Assembly: GCA_033030425.1 (NCBI GenBank)
Contig: JAUFSD010000002.1
Span: 1,674,001 to 1,738,000 of the forward strand
Length of the DNA: 64,000 nucleotides
Direction of reading: 5' to 3'
Source: Verpa conica
Lineage: Eukaryota > Ascomycota > Pezizomycetes > Pezizales > Morchellaceae
The translations under genes were made by a program, and so were the position numbers. Shown here in pieces: positions 12,093-25,419 of the stretch (its first letter is position 1; each line of letters opens with the position of its first letter). Below the pieces are notes generated by a model. That model made no database searches. It was not told the DNA's origin and saw only the letters and a program-made list of their open reading frames with translations.

Positions 12093-15000
12093 ACGAGGGG
12101 AAGTAACAAGCACTACTTTCTATTTTTACGGGTTTATTGATACACATGTTTTGAATTATTTATTTGAGGAATTTTGTAATGTCTGGTTATCCCTATACCT
12201 TTGATGTTGGTAGTACAGCGATAGAATTTTTCGGTTAGTTCTTGCTTATTGTTCTACTATATAAACATTCAAATCCTTTTGGCGGGAAAGTTGATTGAAA
12301 TTTATGAAAACTGGGTGTCGAAAATGCAATCTACGGGGTATCTCGAGCTTTTTTTTTTTGATGTCGGTATTACTGTATAACTGCTATTCTTATAAGTATA
12401 CATTACTGTTTAAGCCTATTATTTCCTGTCTAGGGATTTTCTATGTGCTCCTAAACTTTTTTTCGAGCAAGGTTGAAAGCATAAGTTTAGGACCCTAGAT
12501 GCTGGTACGTACATACTATCACCAAGGCATCGTGTTAACTGAGCTTCCTACAAGGGGATAGATTGTTGGAATGCGTATTTTAGATTACTCGTGTAACATC
12601 ATGGTTGCAATCCCTGCCTAGAATGTGGCGCAACCGGTGCTACCTGTATGTAGCTTAATCGTGTGGGTTATCGTACCAGGCCGGTTGTACAGTGATTGAG
12701 ATAGTAAATACTGAGCTCGGTTTTGCTAGAGCTTCTATGATGGTAGTGGGAGGTTGGGAACTTAGACGTGAGGTTTTGAGGGGGAGTGGGGGTCACGGTG
12801 ATAATTGTTTCTTGGTTCACCTGTAAGTGGGGATTATAAACTAAATACTGGTGAGGTCATAGCTGTGGTTGTTGATTTTAGGCTTAACCCTAGAAGGAAC
12901 AACGTTTGTTGGTAGGAGCCGGAGAGTCGGAGAGCTGTATATATGCCAAGTGTGAATTAGATTATGGGTTTCATTGTCAGCATAGTATGAAAGTACATTA
13001 AATTCATTGGCTCTGAAAATCCAAGTAGTGTATGTTCGATATTGATAAGCCATTATGTCTTGATAATGCTTGGATCCGGAGCTCCTATAGCAGTATGGTT
13101 TAGGTGCATAAAATTCAATTACAGGGCAATTTCTCCGATACGAGTCTTGGAAACCGAACTAGATTGTGAACAACACATAGCTAGTCACTCCAAACAAATG
13201 CTGCCCACTCACTCGGATATTTACCTCAGCTATACCTATTTGTCTATAAATCCTAGTTTGAAACACAACCAAGGTCGAAAATACAGATACCAGTAAGATA
13301 CTAAGTATAACATAAATACCAGATTGATAATTTCAAATATTCCGTATTTAGTACTTCCATACGCGCCAATTCTGTGACCCAGCTCAACGCCTAGCTGATG
13401 ATATCAAGACACCAGCACTTGATATTTATCCGATACCCCTTCCTATTCTCATGATCAGAGATGCCAACCACCTTCATAGAATATACGTTTACTCATCTAT
13501 ACAAAAACTCCTAACACGTAAATACAATTTGACCTATGACTCAAATTTATAGTATTATCCGTAGTAATAGCCACTGTAGAGCATTTTTTCTAGAGATTAA
13601 GTTTTCACCACGTATTAAATTTGCCTAGGTAGGCCAAAAAGATAATTTTGCTGAGCTAGAGTTATGACCTATAGATTGGTTTTAAAAGTAGGAAACACAT
13701 GGTGGGCATAGGTTACTGCGGGATGGTAAAAGACGGGACGAGCCTCTGTATTCATCCTCCCTCCCTTCCTTACCAAAGGACCCCGGTACCCGGGCAATCT
13801 GCATAGAGCCGTACCTTGAGAGCTTAGTTAGTTTCCGAGAAAGATAGGGAACCTACTTCTAGAACAAGAGCTGGCAGTTGGTCCCGAGATTGTACAAAGT
13901 GTGCAAAAGGCTACATAAAGCTCAGCTCCTCAATTTTGGTTTTCTGGTCCTGTCTCTGATCTGAGATTTCTGTTTTTAGGCCCAGGAGATATTCCAGGTT
14001 CTAGGTAGACAACGGATAAACTTTATGCCTATCGCTTTTGCTTACTCGTTTCTTCGATCTAGATCTATCTCAATAACGTACGTATAATTCAGCGAAGCTT
14101 AAATAAGTCGGTAGTTACAAGAGATGGCATTCATCTAACCAGAGAAAGTAAGGGTAGAAAACAAGAAACATAAAGCAAGCTAGGAGCTGACCGATATATA
14201 TACATAAATCATATGAATGTTTCGGAAACACTATTTGTATAAGGTTTAGAATCTGCCGTAGTATCCGAGTGGATGTGCTTTTTCTACGGGAGACACCATT
14301 ATAATTGGCTCAGACTCTTGGGGATATATATTAGACCGACAGAATTATAATATGACCCAATCAAGTCAGGTATGCCCTTATCGCGTATCCTTAGACAAGG
14401 CGGAAAGTAATTATCTCCCCCGTAGCGATAAACAGATTTACCAACATGCAGTAGGAACGTTATTCCTTGCGCTTCACGCGAATAATATACTTTATTATTG
14501 CTCTACGAAACCCAGCTACCAGGACACAAATATGCATACACACCACACGCGCACACTTGAAGCAAAATAATCCCTTACTGATCCGGAATCCGGAAAAGCA
14601 CCTATCACAGAAACCTATCGATCTATCCTTCGGTATCTCTGCACTTAAATCTAGAAGCATTACACGACGTTCCTTGCTCGCAGCGATCGGGACCGCGTAA
14701 ATACATGTATGTAGGTGATCCGCGCGTGAAGTATAGCACAGATGGTTGAGATGATGGTAGCCTGTAGATATCAACAAAAAAACAAAAAACAATTACTGGT
14801 CATAAGTGTGACATCCTGTTAGTGTTACTTAATTGAGCGGCATATAGTTCTGTAAAATAATAGAGGACATAATCCACTAAAATTAAAAGCCACGATAGAA
14901 GTGCAGATTTGTATCTTTCACCTCTAGCTACATAGTTATTGTCCTACAGAGCCGAGGCGACGTACGTACAGCCACCTCAATTTCTTCTACCAAGTAACCG

Positions 15001-15641
15001 ATTTATGGGTCAAGCCTAACTCGCCTAAAGTCCGCGATGTTGCTTCCTTAGCGAGTCTGTATGCTTTCTTCAGCCCTTTTGATTCGTCCCCTTTTTACTT
15101 TTTCTTCCTCGGTTTGTGGTCCAGGTGCTGTCAACAGGCTGTAGACGCTGCTGTCAGACCCAAATCATGTTAGGGGAACGTTTTGAGGCTTGAAATGTCT
15201 CAGAAGTTAGCACCTAAAGGCGGGAGGGGCGAAAAGTACGTGAGTTGTGTTTTGTTTCCGGTATTCGCTCTTACCGATCCTGCCTGTACAAAGACTAGAC
15301 CACCATCTGGTATCAGCCTGTGTGTCCGGCGCCGTTAAGGCACATTGCCCAAGTGAGGGGCGCTATCACGAATCTAGTAGCTCAATGTAAACGTCGGGAT
15401 AAGGTTGGTCACGACTTGGGGATAGCTGGCGACCGAGACCAATCCCCATTTAGAAACCCTATCGGCACCCGGGCGGGCACGCCGCACGCCACACGAGGCC
15501 GAGAACGGTGGGCTACAATGCAAAACACCAAAACATTTAAAAACAAAGAGACATGTCAGCGTAGGAATCGCGGAAGAGAGAACTCTCATGAGTTGTCATT
15601 CTTTATAAGGTAGTTTGTATTGACCGATCGATATATTTCTT
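12093..15641. other. Intergenic region, no supported gene
   Basis: The GH16 3' flank contains T-rich sequence (12350-12358). Short ORFs at 12295, 12841, 13042, 14352-14792 and 15320-15613 overlap one another on opposite strands and have low-complexity or improbable composition. The stretch near 15300-15600 is more GC-rich than its surroundings but shows no recognisable domain. Confidence 0.4.
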
Positions 15642-16592
15642 CTATTTGTGGTTCCTCTCATACTTCGTGATTGAGCTGAGTTTGCTCGGTATGTACCATT
15701 CCTCCTGCTCCTTGTAGACATCACTCAATCCCATGCAGAAGCAGGGTATAGTTATGGGTAATATTGATAGAGTAGACCAGAAGATCATGGGAACACAAAG
15801 GTCTGGAAGGTCACAGTAAAGGTCCAGCGCAATCTGGCGATTTCTTTTTTTAAAATAGGGCAGATCGACCCGCATGTATGCGATGGATGGATACATGCTG
15901 CTGTTGGCCACAAGGTACGTACTTTTCGCACTCTTTCTATATTTTTTTCTCTTTTTTTTTTTCAGTCCCGTCGCACAAACAAGCTCGTTTGACTCTATGT
16001 TTCCTGACGCATTTGTTGGCTCGTTATTGAAACCAATGAATACCCCTGGTTCTTCGGGAGTCGGGGATTTTGGGAAGGCAAACATCGTGTCTACTTTTAC
16101 ACGAGGATATGAATTCTTGGGAGCCGTGGTAAGACAATGGATCCAAAAGTCGAAAGAATTCCACTCTAGGCATGGATGGCTGATTATCTCTTGGGGAGTG
16201 GGTCCTGGCATTGTCCCGGGCGCAAGTAGCAAAGGAGGTTTAGTTTTGCGAGTGTTTGACCCAAATGCCTCGATATTTGACTTTACGGCGGTTCCCACCC
16301 CCGGGAGCCCACCACCCATAGACAAGGTACAGCAGGTAGAGCTTCTCACAGCGCGCATTTTGGATTGAATTGTGTAAGTACAGGGCATCATGAGTTCAAG
16401 GCTTGGTGTTCCAGCTCGTATCACGAAGTAAAGGCAAGCCAGCACAGTCCACACATCTCCCAGTTTGTACTTCCCGAGCCTAACAATCTCAATATGCAGC
16501 ACGCCGTGACCCATGTAGAAAGAAGTAACTAAATCCCCCCCACCCGCCCTCATCTTCATGCTCGCTTCTCTCCTCCTCCGTCCCTCGATCAA
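15642..16592 (-). CDS. Doubtful ORF, opposed by an equally plausible plus-strand gene
   Basis: An uninterrupted 316-codon frame runs from 16592 down to 15642. The peptide has a basic N-terminus, a hydrophobic stretch VWTVLACLYFVI, many prolines and a C-terminal hydrophobic segment, and matches no family I know. Its LKKKKRKKYRK run is simply the complement of a T-tract. On the plus strand that T-tract is part of a good-looking intron, GTACGT..TTTTTTCAG at 15915-15965. This intron joins 15874-15914 to 15966-16368 and gives 147 residues with an acceptable composition (FDSMFPDAFVGSLLKPMN, RGYEFLGAVVRQWIQ). The plus-strand intron lacks a clear CTAAC branch site. One of the two may be real; both could be chance. 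Confidence 0.25.
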   Translation of the reverse strand: MIEGRRRREASMKMRAGGGDLVTSFYMGHGVLHIEIVRLGKYKLGDVWTVLACLYFVIRAGTPSLELMMPCTYTIQSKMRAVRSSTCCTLSMGGGLPGVGTAVKSNIEAFGSNTRKTKPPLLLAPGTMPGPTPQEIISHPCLEWNSFDFWIHCLTTAPKNSYPRVKVDTMFAFPKSPTPEEPGVFIGFNNEPTNASGNIESNELVCATGLKKKKRKKYRKSAKSTYLVANSSMYPSIAYMRVDLPYFKKRNRQIALDLYCDLPDLCVPMIFWSTLSILPITIPCFCMGLSDVYKEQEEWYIPSKLSSITKYERNHK

Positions 16593-17003
16593 CGAATTTA
16601 ACTCTCGCTACCTCGCGGAGTCGACAAGACAACTCGGAGCAGTCCACTATCGTTTGCTAGTCGTGCCTCGACGAGCTATCGGATCCCGACTTTCTTCCAC
16701 TGCTCCCCTCCTAGGGCAGTAATAAGATAGTCCTGCTCTACCTTCACTCCCACAACCTTCCCTTCGTTGTCCTTCGTTGGCTCGGTTCCCCGCTACGAGG
16801 ATATCCTAGGCATATCACCTACGGTATACACGGGACTCTGTCTTTTAATAAACGCTGTTATAAAGCGCAATTCCCGTCTTTGGCCATATCCGTAGACAAA
16901 TCCAATTATTGTTGGAATTTCTGGTCCCCTCCTCGTTACCCATCAATAAACAAAATTAACAATAAACGAACGGAAAAGTTTATTTGTAATTCCAACTTTT
17001 ATA
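16593..17003 (+). promoter_or_regulatory. Upstream region of the GT2 gene
   Basis: About 410 bp lies between the doubtful ORF and the GT2 start, with C/T-rich blocks (TTCTTCCACTGCTCCCCTCC, CTACCTTCACTCCCAC) and an A/T-rich stretch just before the ATG at 17004. No exact TATA box was identified. Confidence 0.35.
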
Positions 17004-20000
17004 ATGGGTCTCAGGAACTATTTCCGCGCAAAGGCGCCTGTCGAGGATCCTGCGGTTACTGCTGCTGCCTCTCACGAGCCGGCGGGTGCCCTGGAGCTTC
17101 GGCCACCATTCATACCAGGTTCTGGATCTGGATCGACCTCCGGCGTGGGGTCTTCTAGATCCTCCGCGTTCATGATCGACGATATTAAACACGAGGTTAT
17201 GGTTAACTACCTATACCAGCAGCAATCCAGTCACCTCTGGGTCAACCCTAACCCCACTCACGGTGAGGGCAGTGGTAATGAGGGAGTACTACTAAGAAAG
17301 AGTAAAGGATATTACATGGCCTGCCCTGCATCATTGAATAATAGTCTTTTTGCCGAGGCCTGTGCCGCGCTGAATGTTCACGTTAGTCTCTAGTTTTTAT
17401 ATCGACCACATATGGATCTCATGCTAACGCACAAATCTCCTGCTACTAGGTTGCTATGACTGTCAATTCTCGTGTTATCAAGACATTCTTGCAATGGTCC
17501 CCAGATGCCGTAGATGTTCCCCTCATGAATGGTCTACGCATTCAGATACTGCCTACAATCTCTGATCTCCCACGAGCAAGAAAGTATCAATTCGCTGCTT
17601 TCATCGCTAAAGATGCTCTATTGGTGGTCTGGGACGATGACCCGCTTAACATTGTTGCAAGAGCTAAGTTTATCGAAAATGAGCTTATGGCGCTTGTGTG
17701 GAAAACACCCGAGGCAGTAGAGGAGGAGGCAGCAAAAGAAGGGAGGCAGGTGGGTGTAGAGATAGAGGAAATCATTGATGAAGAGTCTGGACAAGTATCA
17801 GGATATAGGGAAAGGAGGCCAACAAATCTTCTGAACACGATCCTTGTTGCCTTCACGCTGGCCCTCGTCTTTACAACATTGGGTGCCGGCTACAGGCAGA
17901 TCGGTATAGAGGTTGCTGTAGACGGGAATATGTTGAGACTGGCATTTGTGGCCTTGACACCCATCCAAATTTTCTTTACGCTGGTAGGTCACTTCATCCC
18001 TTGTTCGTTCCGGAATTTAGGTTTGGACTTTGCTTATACATGATAACCAAAGTTTTTCGGCCAAGTTATCGTTGGTTGTCTCGCTCAGTGTTTTGGACCA
18101 GTTTCCCAGTTGACGGTGAACTCTAAATACTACTCCGCAAAACCCCCGCAGCGTATCAGGACTGGTACCCTCCCACATATCACGATTCAGTGCCCTGTGT
18201 ATAAGGAAGGTCTCCAGGGTGTTATCGGTCCAACAGTAAAATCTATCAAGCAGGCAATTAGTACTTATGAGCTCCAAGGAGGCACCGCAAACATTTTTAT
18301 CAACGACGACGGCCTCCAGCTATTCAAAGATGAAGAGGAGCACCTACGAAAAGAACGTATTGACTTCTACGCTGATCACAATATCGGCTGGGTTGCGAGG
18401 CCTGGTCATGGGAAGGAGGGCTTCATCCGGAAAGGGAAATTTAAAAAGGTATGTAAGAAGTTTTTCACGGTAACCATTTTACTTGGGGCCGTGGGGATGA
18501 CATGACGTTGAATTAAAGTGGTTTCGGTCTTGACCTGAAGCCACTCCCGTATGACGGACATGCTTTTCTTTGCGGCCCTATCAGAAATCATGTACTGTCT
18601 TAGTTGACAGCCCATCGCTTCACATTTCCTTATCGGTAGTGAGGCTGCAAACTACCACCTTGGCGAGATCGATGAATCATGCTGACTAAGCTTCTCAAAC
18701 AGGCTTCGAACATGAATTATGGCCTTATGATTTCTTGCAAAGTTGAGGAAAAGCTTGAGCTGATTGAGCGTGATGCCGAATGGAATCAAGCCAAGGAAGC
18801 ACAAGCTTATGAGGAATGCTTAAAGGAGGTCCTCCGTGAAAACGGACGTGCCTGGGCTGATGGAAACATCCGTGTTGGTGACTACATCTTGCTTAGTAAG
18901 TACTTGCCAATCTGACTCCCATATGTGGGCCTTTACTAACTAAACACACTCTCAGTTGATTCTGATACACGTATCCCTTCCGATTGCCTCTTGGATGCTG
19001 CTTCTGAGATGGAAAATTCACCCGAGGTTGGTATCATGCAATATTCGTCTGGGGTCATGCAAGTTGTCCACAACTACTTCGAAAACGGGATTACATTCTT
19101 TACCAACCTTATTTATACCGCAATTCGTTATACTGTTGCAAATGGAGATGTTGCCCCCTTTGTCGGTCACAACGCAATCCTCAGATGGTCTGCCATTCAG
19201 CAGGTCTCATATCAGGATGAAGATGGCTATGATAAATTCTGGTCCGAATCTCATGTGTCTGAGGATTTTGATATGTCATTGCGTCTTCAATGTAATGGCT
19301 ACACTATTCGTCTTGCAGCTTATACTGGTGAAGGCTTCAAGGAAGGTGTATCACTTACCGTATACGATGAGTTGGCCCGCTGGGAAAAATATGCGTACGG
19401 GTGTAACGAGCTGCTTTTCAACCCGCTACGATTCTGGTTGATTCGTGGACCTTTCACGCCGCTATTCCGCAGATTCTTGTTCTCAAATATTCGGATGACT
19501 TCCAAGATTACTATTATTTCATACATCGGCACTTATTACGCCATTGGCGCCGCTTGGATTATGACTACGGCAAATTACTTTGCTATCGGATGGTTCAACG
19601 GATACCTAGACAAATACTACATCGACTCGTGGAAGGTGTGGTTTTCCATCGTCATTGTCTTCAACCTTCTCGGCAATGTTGCACTAGCTATTATGAGGTA
19701 TCGCATTGGAGAAAGGACTTTCTTTTATGCTCGTAAGCTGTCCCTCTATTCCTTTTTTTTGAGAACTTGTACTAATAGAATAATTTTAGTCTTTGAGAAT
19801 TTTAAATGGGTCTTTCTCCTCGGTATCTTCCTTGGTGGTCTTTCCTTACATGTCTCGCAAGCGCTCTTGGCACACATGTTTGAAATCAATATGACATGGG
19901 GTGCTACAGCCAAGGAACTCGAATTCTCCAACTTCTTTATTGAGGTCCCCAAAGTTCTCCGGCGTTTCAAGTTCTCTTTCGCATTTTCGATGTTTGCTAT

Positions 20001-20154
20001 TGTTGGTATGATTATTCTTGCCACAGGAAGCTTCATACCACACGACTGGAAGATTAAGGACTTCGTTGCGATCTTGCCAATGGCTACAGTTGCTGGGAGT
20101 CATATGTTATTGCCAATCGTGTTAAATCCGGCATTGATGACTTTCCAATGGTAA
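17004..20154 (+). CDS. Family 2 glycosyltransferase, polytopic polysaccharide synthase-like
   Basis: Six exons (17004-17381, 17450-17983, 18053-18448, 18703-18895, 18956-19732, 19790-20154) join in frame to 880 residues. Processive GT2 motifs appear in order: FINDDG near residue 390, DSDT near 502, SEDFDMS near 603 and an ELARW (Q/RxxRW-like) motif near 640. About two membrane segments precede the catalytic core (TNLLNTILVAF; VALTPIQIFFTL) and about five follow it, the chitin/cellulose-synthase-like layout. Length and motifs fit the fungal GT2 family that includes Zymoseptoria GT2, needed for hyphal growth on solid surfaces; the product polymer is unknown. It acts at the plasma membrane or Golgi with UDP-sugar as likely donor. 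Intron 3 is long (254 nt). Intron 5 (57 nt) is a multiple of three without stops, so its retention would insert 19 residues. The stop at 20152 could hide a further exon, but the length is already typical. Confidence 0.88.
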
Positions 20155-23100
20155 TGGTCTTTTTCTTCTCATGTGTGCGTTTTACTTTTCTTGAGACTTA
20201 AGATACAAAGATATCTAAATATGGCGGAGTGTCTTATATCCTTAAGGCAGAATGGTCTTAACTTACATACATATTCTATTGTTAACCTAAGAGGTGCTAA
20301 TACTTTTTTAAAACCCTCCTACTTTTCAATTTCGTCATTCCTATTCACAATTAGCAACACATGAGAAACTATACTTTTTTTCTTTTGGGCATTTCCTTAG
20401 CACATCTCTGGGGTTTCCGGTTTTATTGGGAGGCGCAATTTGTAAACGAAGTCGCATTAGTAAGGGTTTTTCCCACACGAATTTCTTTATTTACTCTGGA
20501 GTTTCTTGTTGTCTGCGGTAAAAATGTTTTTTAAGGGGCTGGGGTAGAGTATATGAAATCATGTTTTGGATCTATAAGGCACATGCATTCCGTACTTATT
20601 GGGAGTCATGGGAAGAATTTTGAAACTGCAAGTATATTTTTCACTTTTTTAATTAATGTCTCTTTAAGGAATTATGAAGAAGATGGCCGCTCATTAGCTA
20701 TGAACCCCTGTATGTAGGACTATATTATCATATTAATTAAATTCTTAACCTACTACCGGCACAAAACTCCTACATAAACCGATCCCATCCCACAGGGAGA
20801 AAACAGACATCAATTCCCTCTATACTGTGGACAGTTATTGTTGACTCCCTCTACCTGTGTGTAGCGGCCTAAAGAGACTATTGAAACAAACTAGGCCCAC
20901 AATACCAACGGATTCATACTAACACAGCCCGCTTGTCACGAAATACATAGAGCGGGGCTCAACAGCAGCTACCCCGGGCATACTCAAATGAAGAAGTGCG
21001 GTGTTGATACCCGCAAATTGCGGGGACCGACAGGATACAAAAAGAGCTTTTTAAGAGTTTTATTATGTAGATATCCGCTCAAAGCGCATCTCAGCTGGTA
21101 CAGGCTAAGAAATCCAGCCCATTTACAGTTCCTCTGCCGGAATAAGATAGGCATTGACAGATTTCTACCCTTGCAGATCGATGTCGAGCGGGATTTACCA
21201 CACCTCTTTTATCATCTAGACAACAGACGAGACCCCGCCCCAATCTTCTTAAGACAACTAACCTAATATTAACTTTATCCGAAAGTACTTGGGCAATAGT
21301 CTTATCTTTTTGTACTTCAAGTGCTCGGCTGTTTTTGGAATCTTTTATCAGATATAAGTCGATGGCACTTGTAGTTACATATGTCCTAGAGTTAACCAAA
21401 CTAGTACGCTGGTGGTCAAGAGGAAACATACTCTCTGCGCCCGATACCAACCATATTCACGATCTCAAGAATAAGACGAATAGAGAAGCTTTCAGCTCTC
21501 GCTTGCTTTCAAAGTGAGTGACCAATGGTCACCAACGGCTGGCTAGCTACATGAAATCAATCTTAAATCTTACCGCGACTTCCTCCCCACGCACTCCCAA
21601 TGCATGCCACGCACGAGGCTACGGAGATCATGCAGATACCAAATACCAGCAGGGTCCACTCTGATCACCTTGTGCTCATCTACTGATTCTAGAACACTAT
21701 CTCTTTATGTTTGTTCCCAAGTGAGGGCGGCCTGCAGGGCCTGCAGATCAATGTCGCACAAAGTGGATCTTGCCGGATTTCGGTAGTTTCGTAACAGCAT
21801 ACAAGTATATTAGAACTCGCGTCTGTTGAAAAAAAATAAAAATATTTTGCCTATAACTCTCAGGTGGCGCCCCCCCCCCCCCAGGCTTTATATACAATTA
21901 AGCCCCCGACGCACGCTACCCCGTGGCCAGAAAAAAATAATGCTCGTTCGCTTTTTTGCGGGCAAGATGTTTCTACAACAAAAATAGAAGTTTCGTCTAT
22001 CGAGTGCATATTTATTAAAGTATAGTATTTTCGGATGAGGCCTCCGGAGGTTATTTTTTGTACAGTCCCGGGGAGGAGGGAATACTACTCTAGAGAAATA
22101 CTTAATAGTGAGGCACATTTACATAAATAGATCACAATAATAAAATTTACCGAAATCTCTTACCTGCAGGTGATAAAATCTTAGAAAATACAATTCGTGC
22201 TAAGACATCTGCTGTATTCCCCATACGGAAAAATGGCGTGAGTAAAAGTTCTAGACATAAAGGCACGAGAGTATCAACTACCAGAAGCCGTTAGGAAACT
22301 TTACTAATAATTCAGGCGGTTTTTCCGTAGGCTTTGTACTTTGGCTTGTTGTGGTTGGACAGCCCAGGCAAGGACTGCACTGGCTTAGCATGTGCTGTCA
22401 ACGTTTACGCATATTTCGGCAGGCCGGGACCCTATGTATCCGACGAATTTGGAGTATCTAGCGCAAAATCATATGTTCTTCTAATATTCTATAATACCTT
22501 TGCCTACACGTGTCTTTCAAATGACAGTCGCATTTTGATAAGCGAGCGTTATGTTGTTACACAAAAATACAGAGATCTGTGCTCTTTGATACCCTGATCC
22601 ACTCTTAAGTTATAGGCGAAGTAGTATTGTGGGGGCTTTGTTCCCCAGCTGAAAACCACAGGTACCAATTGCTGGACCTAATGGACCTCAAAGAGCCCCA
22701 CTCCATGTTTGACGGATCTGGGTGGATGATGAACAGGGGCTCCTAATTGGGATTGCATGATACCCACAGGTCCTAAACTGGAATATAGGTGTGAAAACAG
22801 GAGTTTGAGACGAGACCGAGAGCTTACTGGTTAGTACCAGGGAAAGGATTCCCCGGGAAGCACCTATATTGAGTAGGCGCTAGGTACCCGCCTGTAACGA
22901 GAATTCTGAATTGAGTAATAGAACCTCTGCAGACACACATTAACCCATTGAAAATACCCTATCTATAACAGTAACTTCAAATTGGAAAGAAACTCCCGAG
23001 GTAATGCAAGAAAGTAACGCACCCCACTCCCGATCTAGTATCCTGCGCGTTATTGTGGCACCGTATAAGCTGTACCGATCGTTGGAAATTACCCAAGATA

Positions 23101-25419
23101 CTCACCGAATCGGGGATCTAAAAACGTGATATGCGGCTCGAACCGCAATACATCGGACTTTTTTGAATATGCGCGTGCCTATGTACACAATGGACCCAGA
23201 AGAACGGTTGAAAAGTCTCGGAGACACCGGTTGATAACATGGATATATAGCCTATAATTGGCTCAATTAAGTTACAATAGACTTCTTGAAGATGGTTAGC
23301 CCCCTCTTTGTAAACGATACCACGTGTGACTATGCGCAGTGGCGTATGCCTTAGCAGCGAGAATTAACTCGTTTAGAGGCTATTTAGGTGGGGACTAGCT
23401 AGGTTATACATGTAGCTTTGCTACGTTAACACCAGTATCCCAATAGCGCGTTTTCCAAATGCGTGGGTCCATAAGTACATATACCCATTTATTCATCCCA
23501 TTATTCTGGGACACGTGGGGTGGGGAGAAGGCATAAGCGATCACTCGGTGCAAAGTGGGGTAGTATTATGGTACGATGTCCAGATTAGTGAAGGCTTATG
23601 TTTCACCGGTTGAACCATGTTAACCACAAACCACAAACCACACAGCTAGACGGCAAACCCTAACCTGTCCTATGCCATCAAGACTATAGCTCATAGAATC
23701 AATTAGGTTGATTGCCTGGATACTAGCAGTTAATGCATTATATTAAGGAGTACAACTTGCAGCGGAGAAGGTTTCACGGAAGTTTAATATCTGTGAAATG
23801 AACTTAAAGAAGAATATGATTGTTTAGTCATTGACTCTCATACGAATTTAGATGAAACTATAGATGGCTGATAGTTATTAACTAGAGGACGTATCATGGC
23901 GAAAAAGGGCTTTAAAACTACAGCAAGGAATCAACCAAGGTTCTCCGGCCCTCTATATGTTGATCCCTCTTCCTACAGGGTTTAACAGTTGGATAAATAT
24001 AGATTATATTAGGGGTAGACTACGTAAAATCAATACTAAAATCCATGATTTATCACTTAGGCTTTAGACATGATCATTATTATCATTAATTCTTCCTACT
24101 AGTAGTAACAACCAAAGCTTTAAAGCCAATTATTAAATAAAGAAAATTTTTAGTTACTAAATACTTATGACGTGTGTGATAGAACCTCATGACTAAATAC
24201 TTAGTCCATAGGAACCTCCTTCCACTATGTGCCCCAAAGCCTAGCGAAATACTATACACCCAACCACACTTAGCTCTAAAGTCAAAATCTGTAGCCTCAG
24301 TCCCAATGTTACCCTGACCCCCGAGAAGTCCAACGGGCCTTCTGGTAGAAATAGACTCATTATACGCACACTCGGCGAACTTTGTTTGAGTATAAACCCC
24401 CCCCCCCCTCCCTCTATCCTTCTCCTCCTCTCCTCTCCTCGCCTCCTTCTCCGCCTCTCCATCTCCCTCTAGCTTTAATTCCGCTCCTTTTTCAATCTCT
24501 CCATCAATTTCTATCTCAAGGCACACAAATACATGCCTAAGTACCCCAAGAACCCTCTTTAGAGGCACACGACTCTATACGAGAGGGCCTTCCATCAACA
24601 ACTATCTTACAAGAGCATCGGCACAGTATCCTAGTTAGTTTTGCTATTCTATCCTTCACTCTACCATGTATTTATGATTAATTCATCCATTCAACTCTTG
24701 ACCTTAGACTGTCGAGTGACCACCTATGCACCATTTGACTATGTCCTCAGTAATACGCATGTGAGTGTATATACACTCACATGTATAGTTATAGTATTTA
24801 ATTGTCCGTCCTATATACTATATCTGTTTTATTGCCCTCTTGAATACTGTGCAGATGAAATCCCTTATAATTCTTTGCTAGGAGCGCTGCACGGGGCTGT
24901 TACACTACATAGCGTACTTTATGGTCTTACGCACCCTTCCCGTATTTTTAGGCCTACTCAGGCACTATTCACTTCATGGGCAGACTGAATTTATTTTTAT
25001 CATGTCTCCTTACTCAAAATCTCCACAGATATAATCTAGGATCTATAACTAGTGTACAGAAGTACACCTATGACTTAAGTGACCCACAAAATCTGAGGAC
25101 TACATAGATGTTATAAACGCACTTGAAACAAAAATAGTTTATTCTGGCTAAGTGAATAAAATTTCATATATATAGTAATAGCCGCCTCTGCCATTAACAT
25201 AATTTTAAAATGGAGAAACATTCTACCGAGCTTCAAACAAGATACAAAAAAAAAAAAAATTAAAACAATTAAAGTATATTCAAGACAGGGGTAGGTTTCA
25301 ATACTATGATGAAATACCCGGACCCAAGTATCTTTACACAACAGCTACTGAATCTTCCAACAAATCATGACCGTGCTACCAACCTTCCATATTATAAAGA
25401 CCTGTAAGCCACCATCTAA
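20155..25419. other. Long gene-free intergenic region with homopolymer and pyrimidine tracts
   Basis: More than 5 kb without a convincing gene. It contains a run of 13 C at 21870-21882 and a run of 12 C at 24397-24408. The second run opens a nearly pure C/T tract to about 24480 (CTTCTCCTCCTCTCCTCTCC). The tract produces a misleading acidic/Arg-rich minus-strand ORF (24086-24568). ORFs at 20988, 22334 and 24641 show no recognisable domain. An A-run lies at 25246-25258. Confidence 0.45.

Noticed and set aside
22334..22597. 88-codon plus-strand ORF
   Set aside because: No recognisable domain, no splice-linked neighbours and atypical composition; treated as chance.
23125..23150. tRNA T-arm-like GGTTCGAGCC on the minus strand
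   Set aside because: No matching A-box, anticodon arm or acceptor stem in the right position; it is just a short palindrome.
24086..24568. 160-codon minus-strand ORF rich in Glu and Arg
   Set aside because: It is the translation of the complement of a C/T low-complexity tract, with no domain-like ends.
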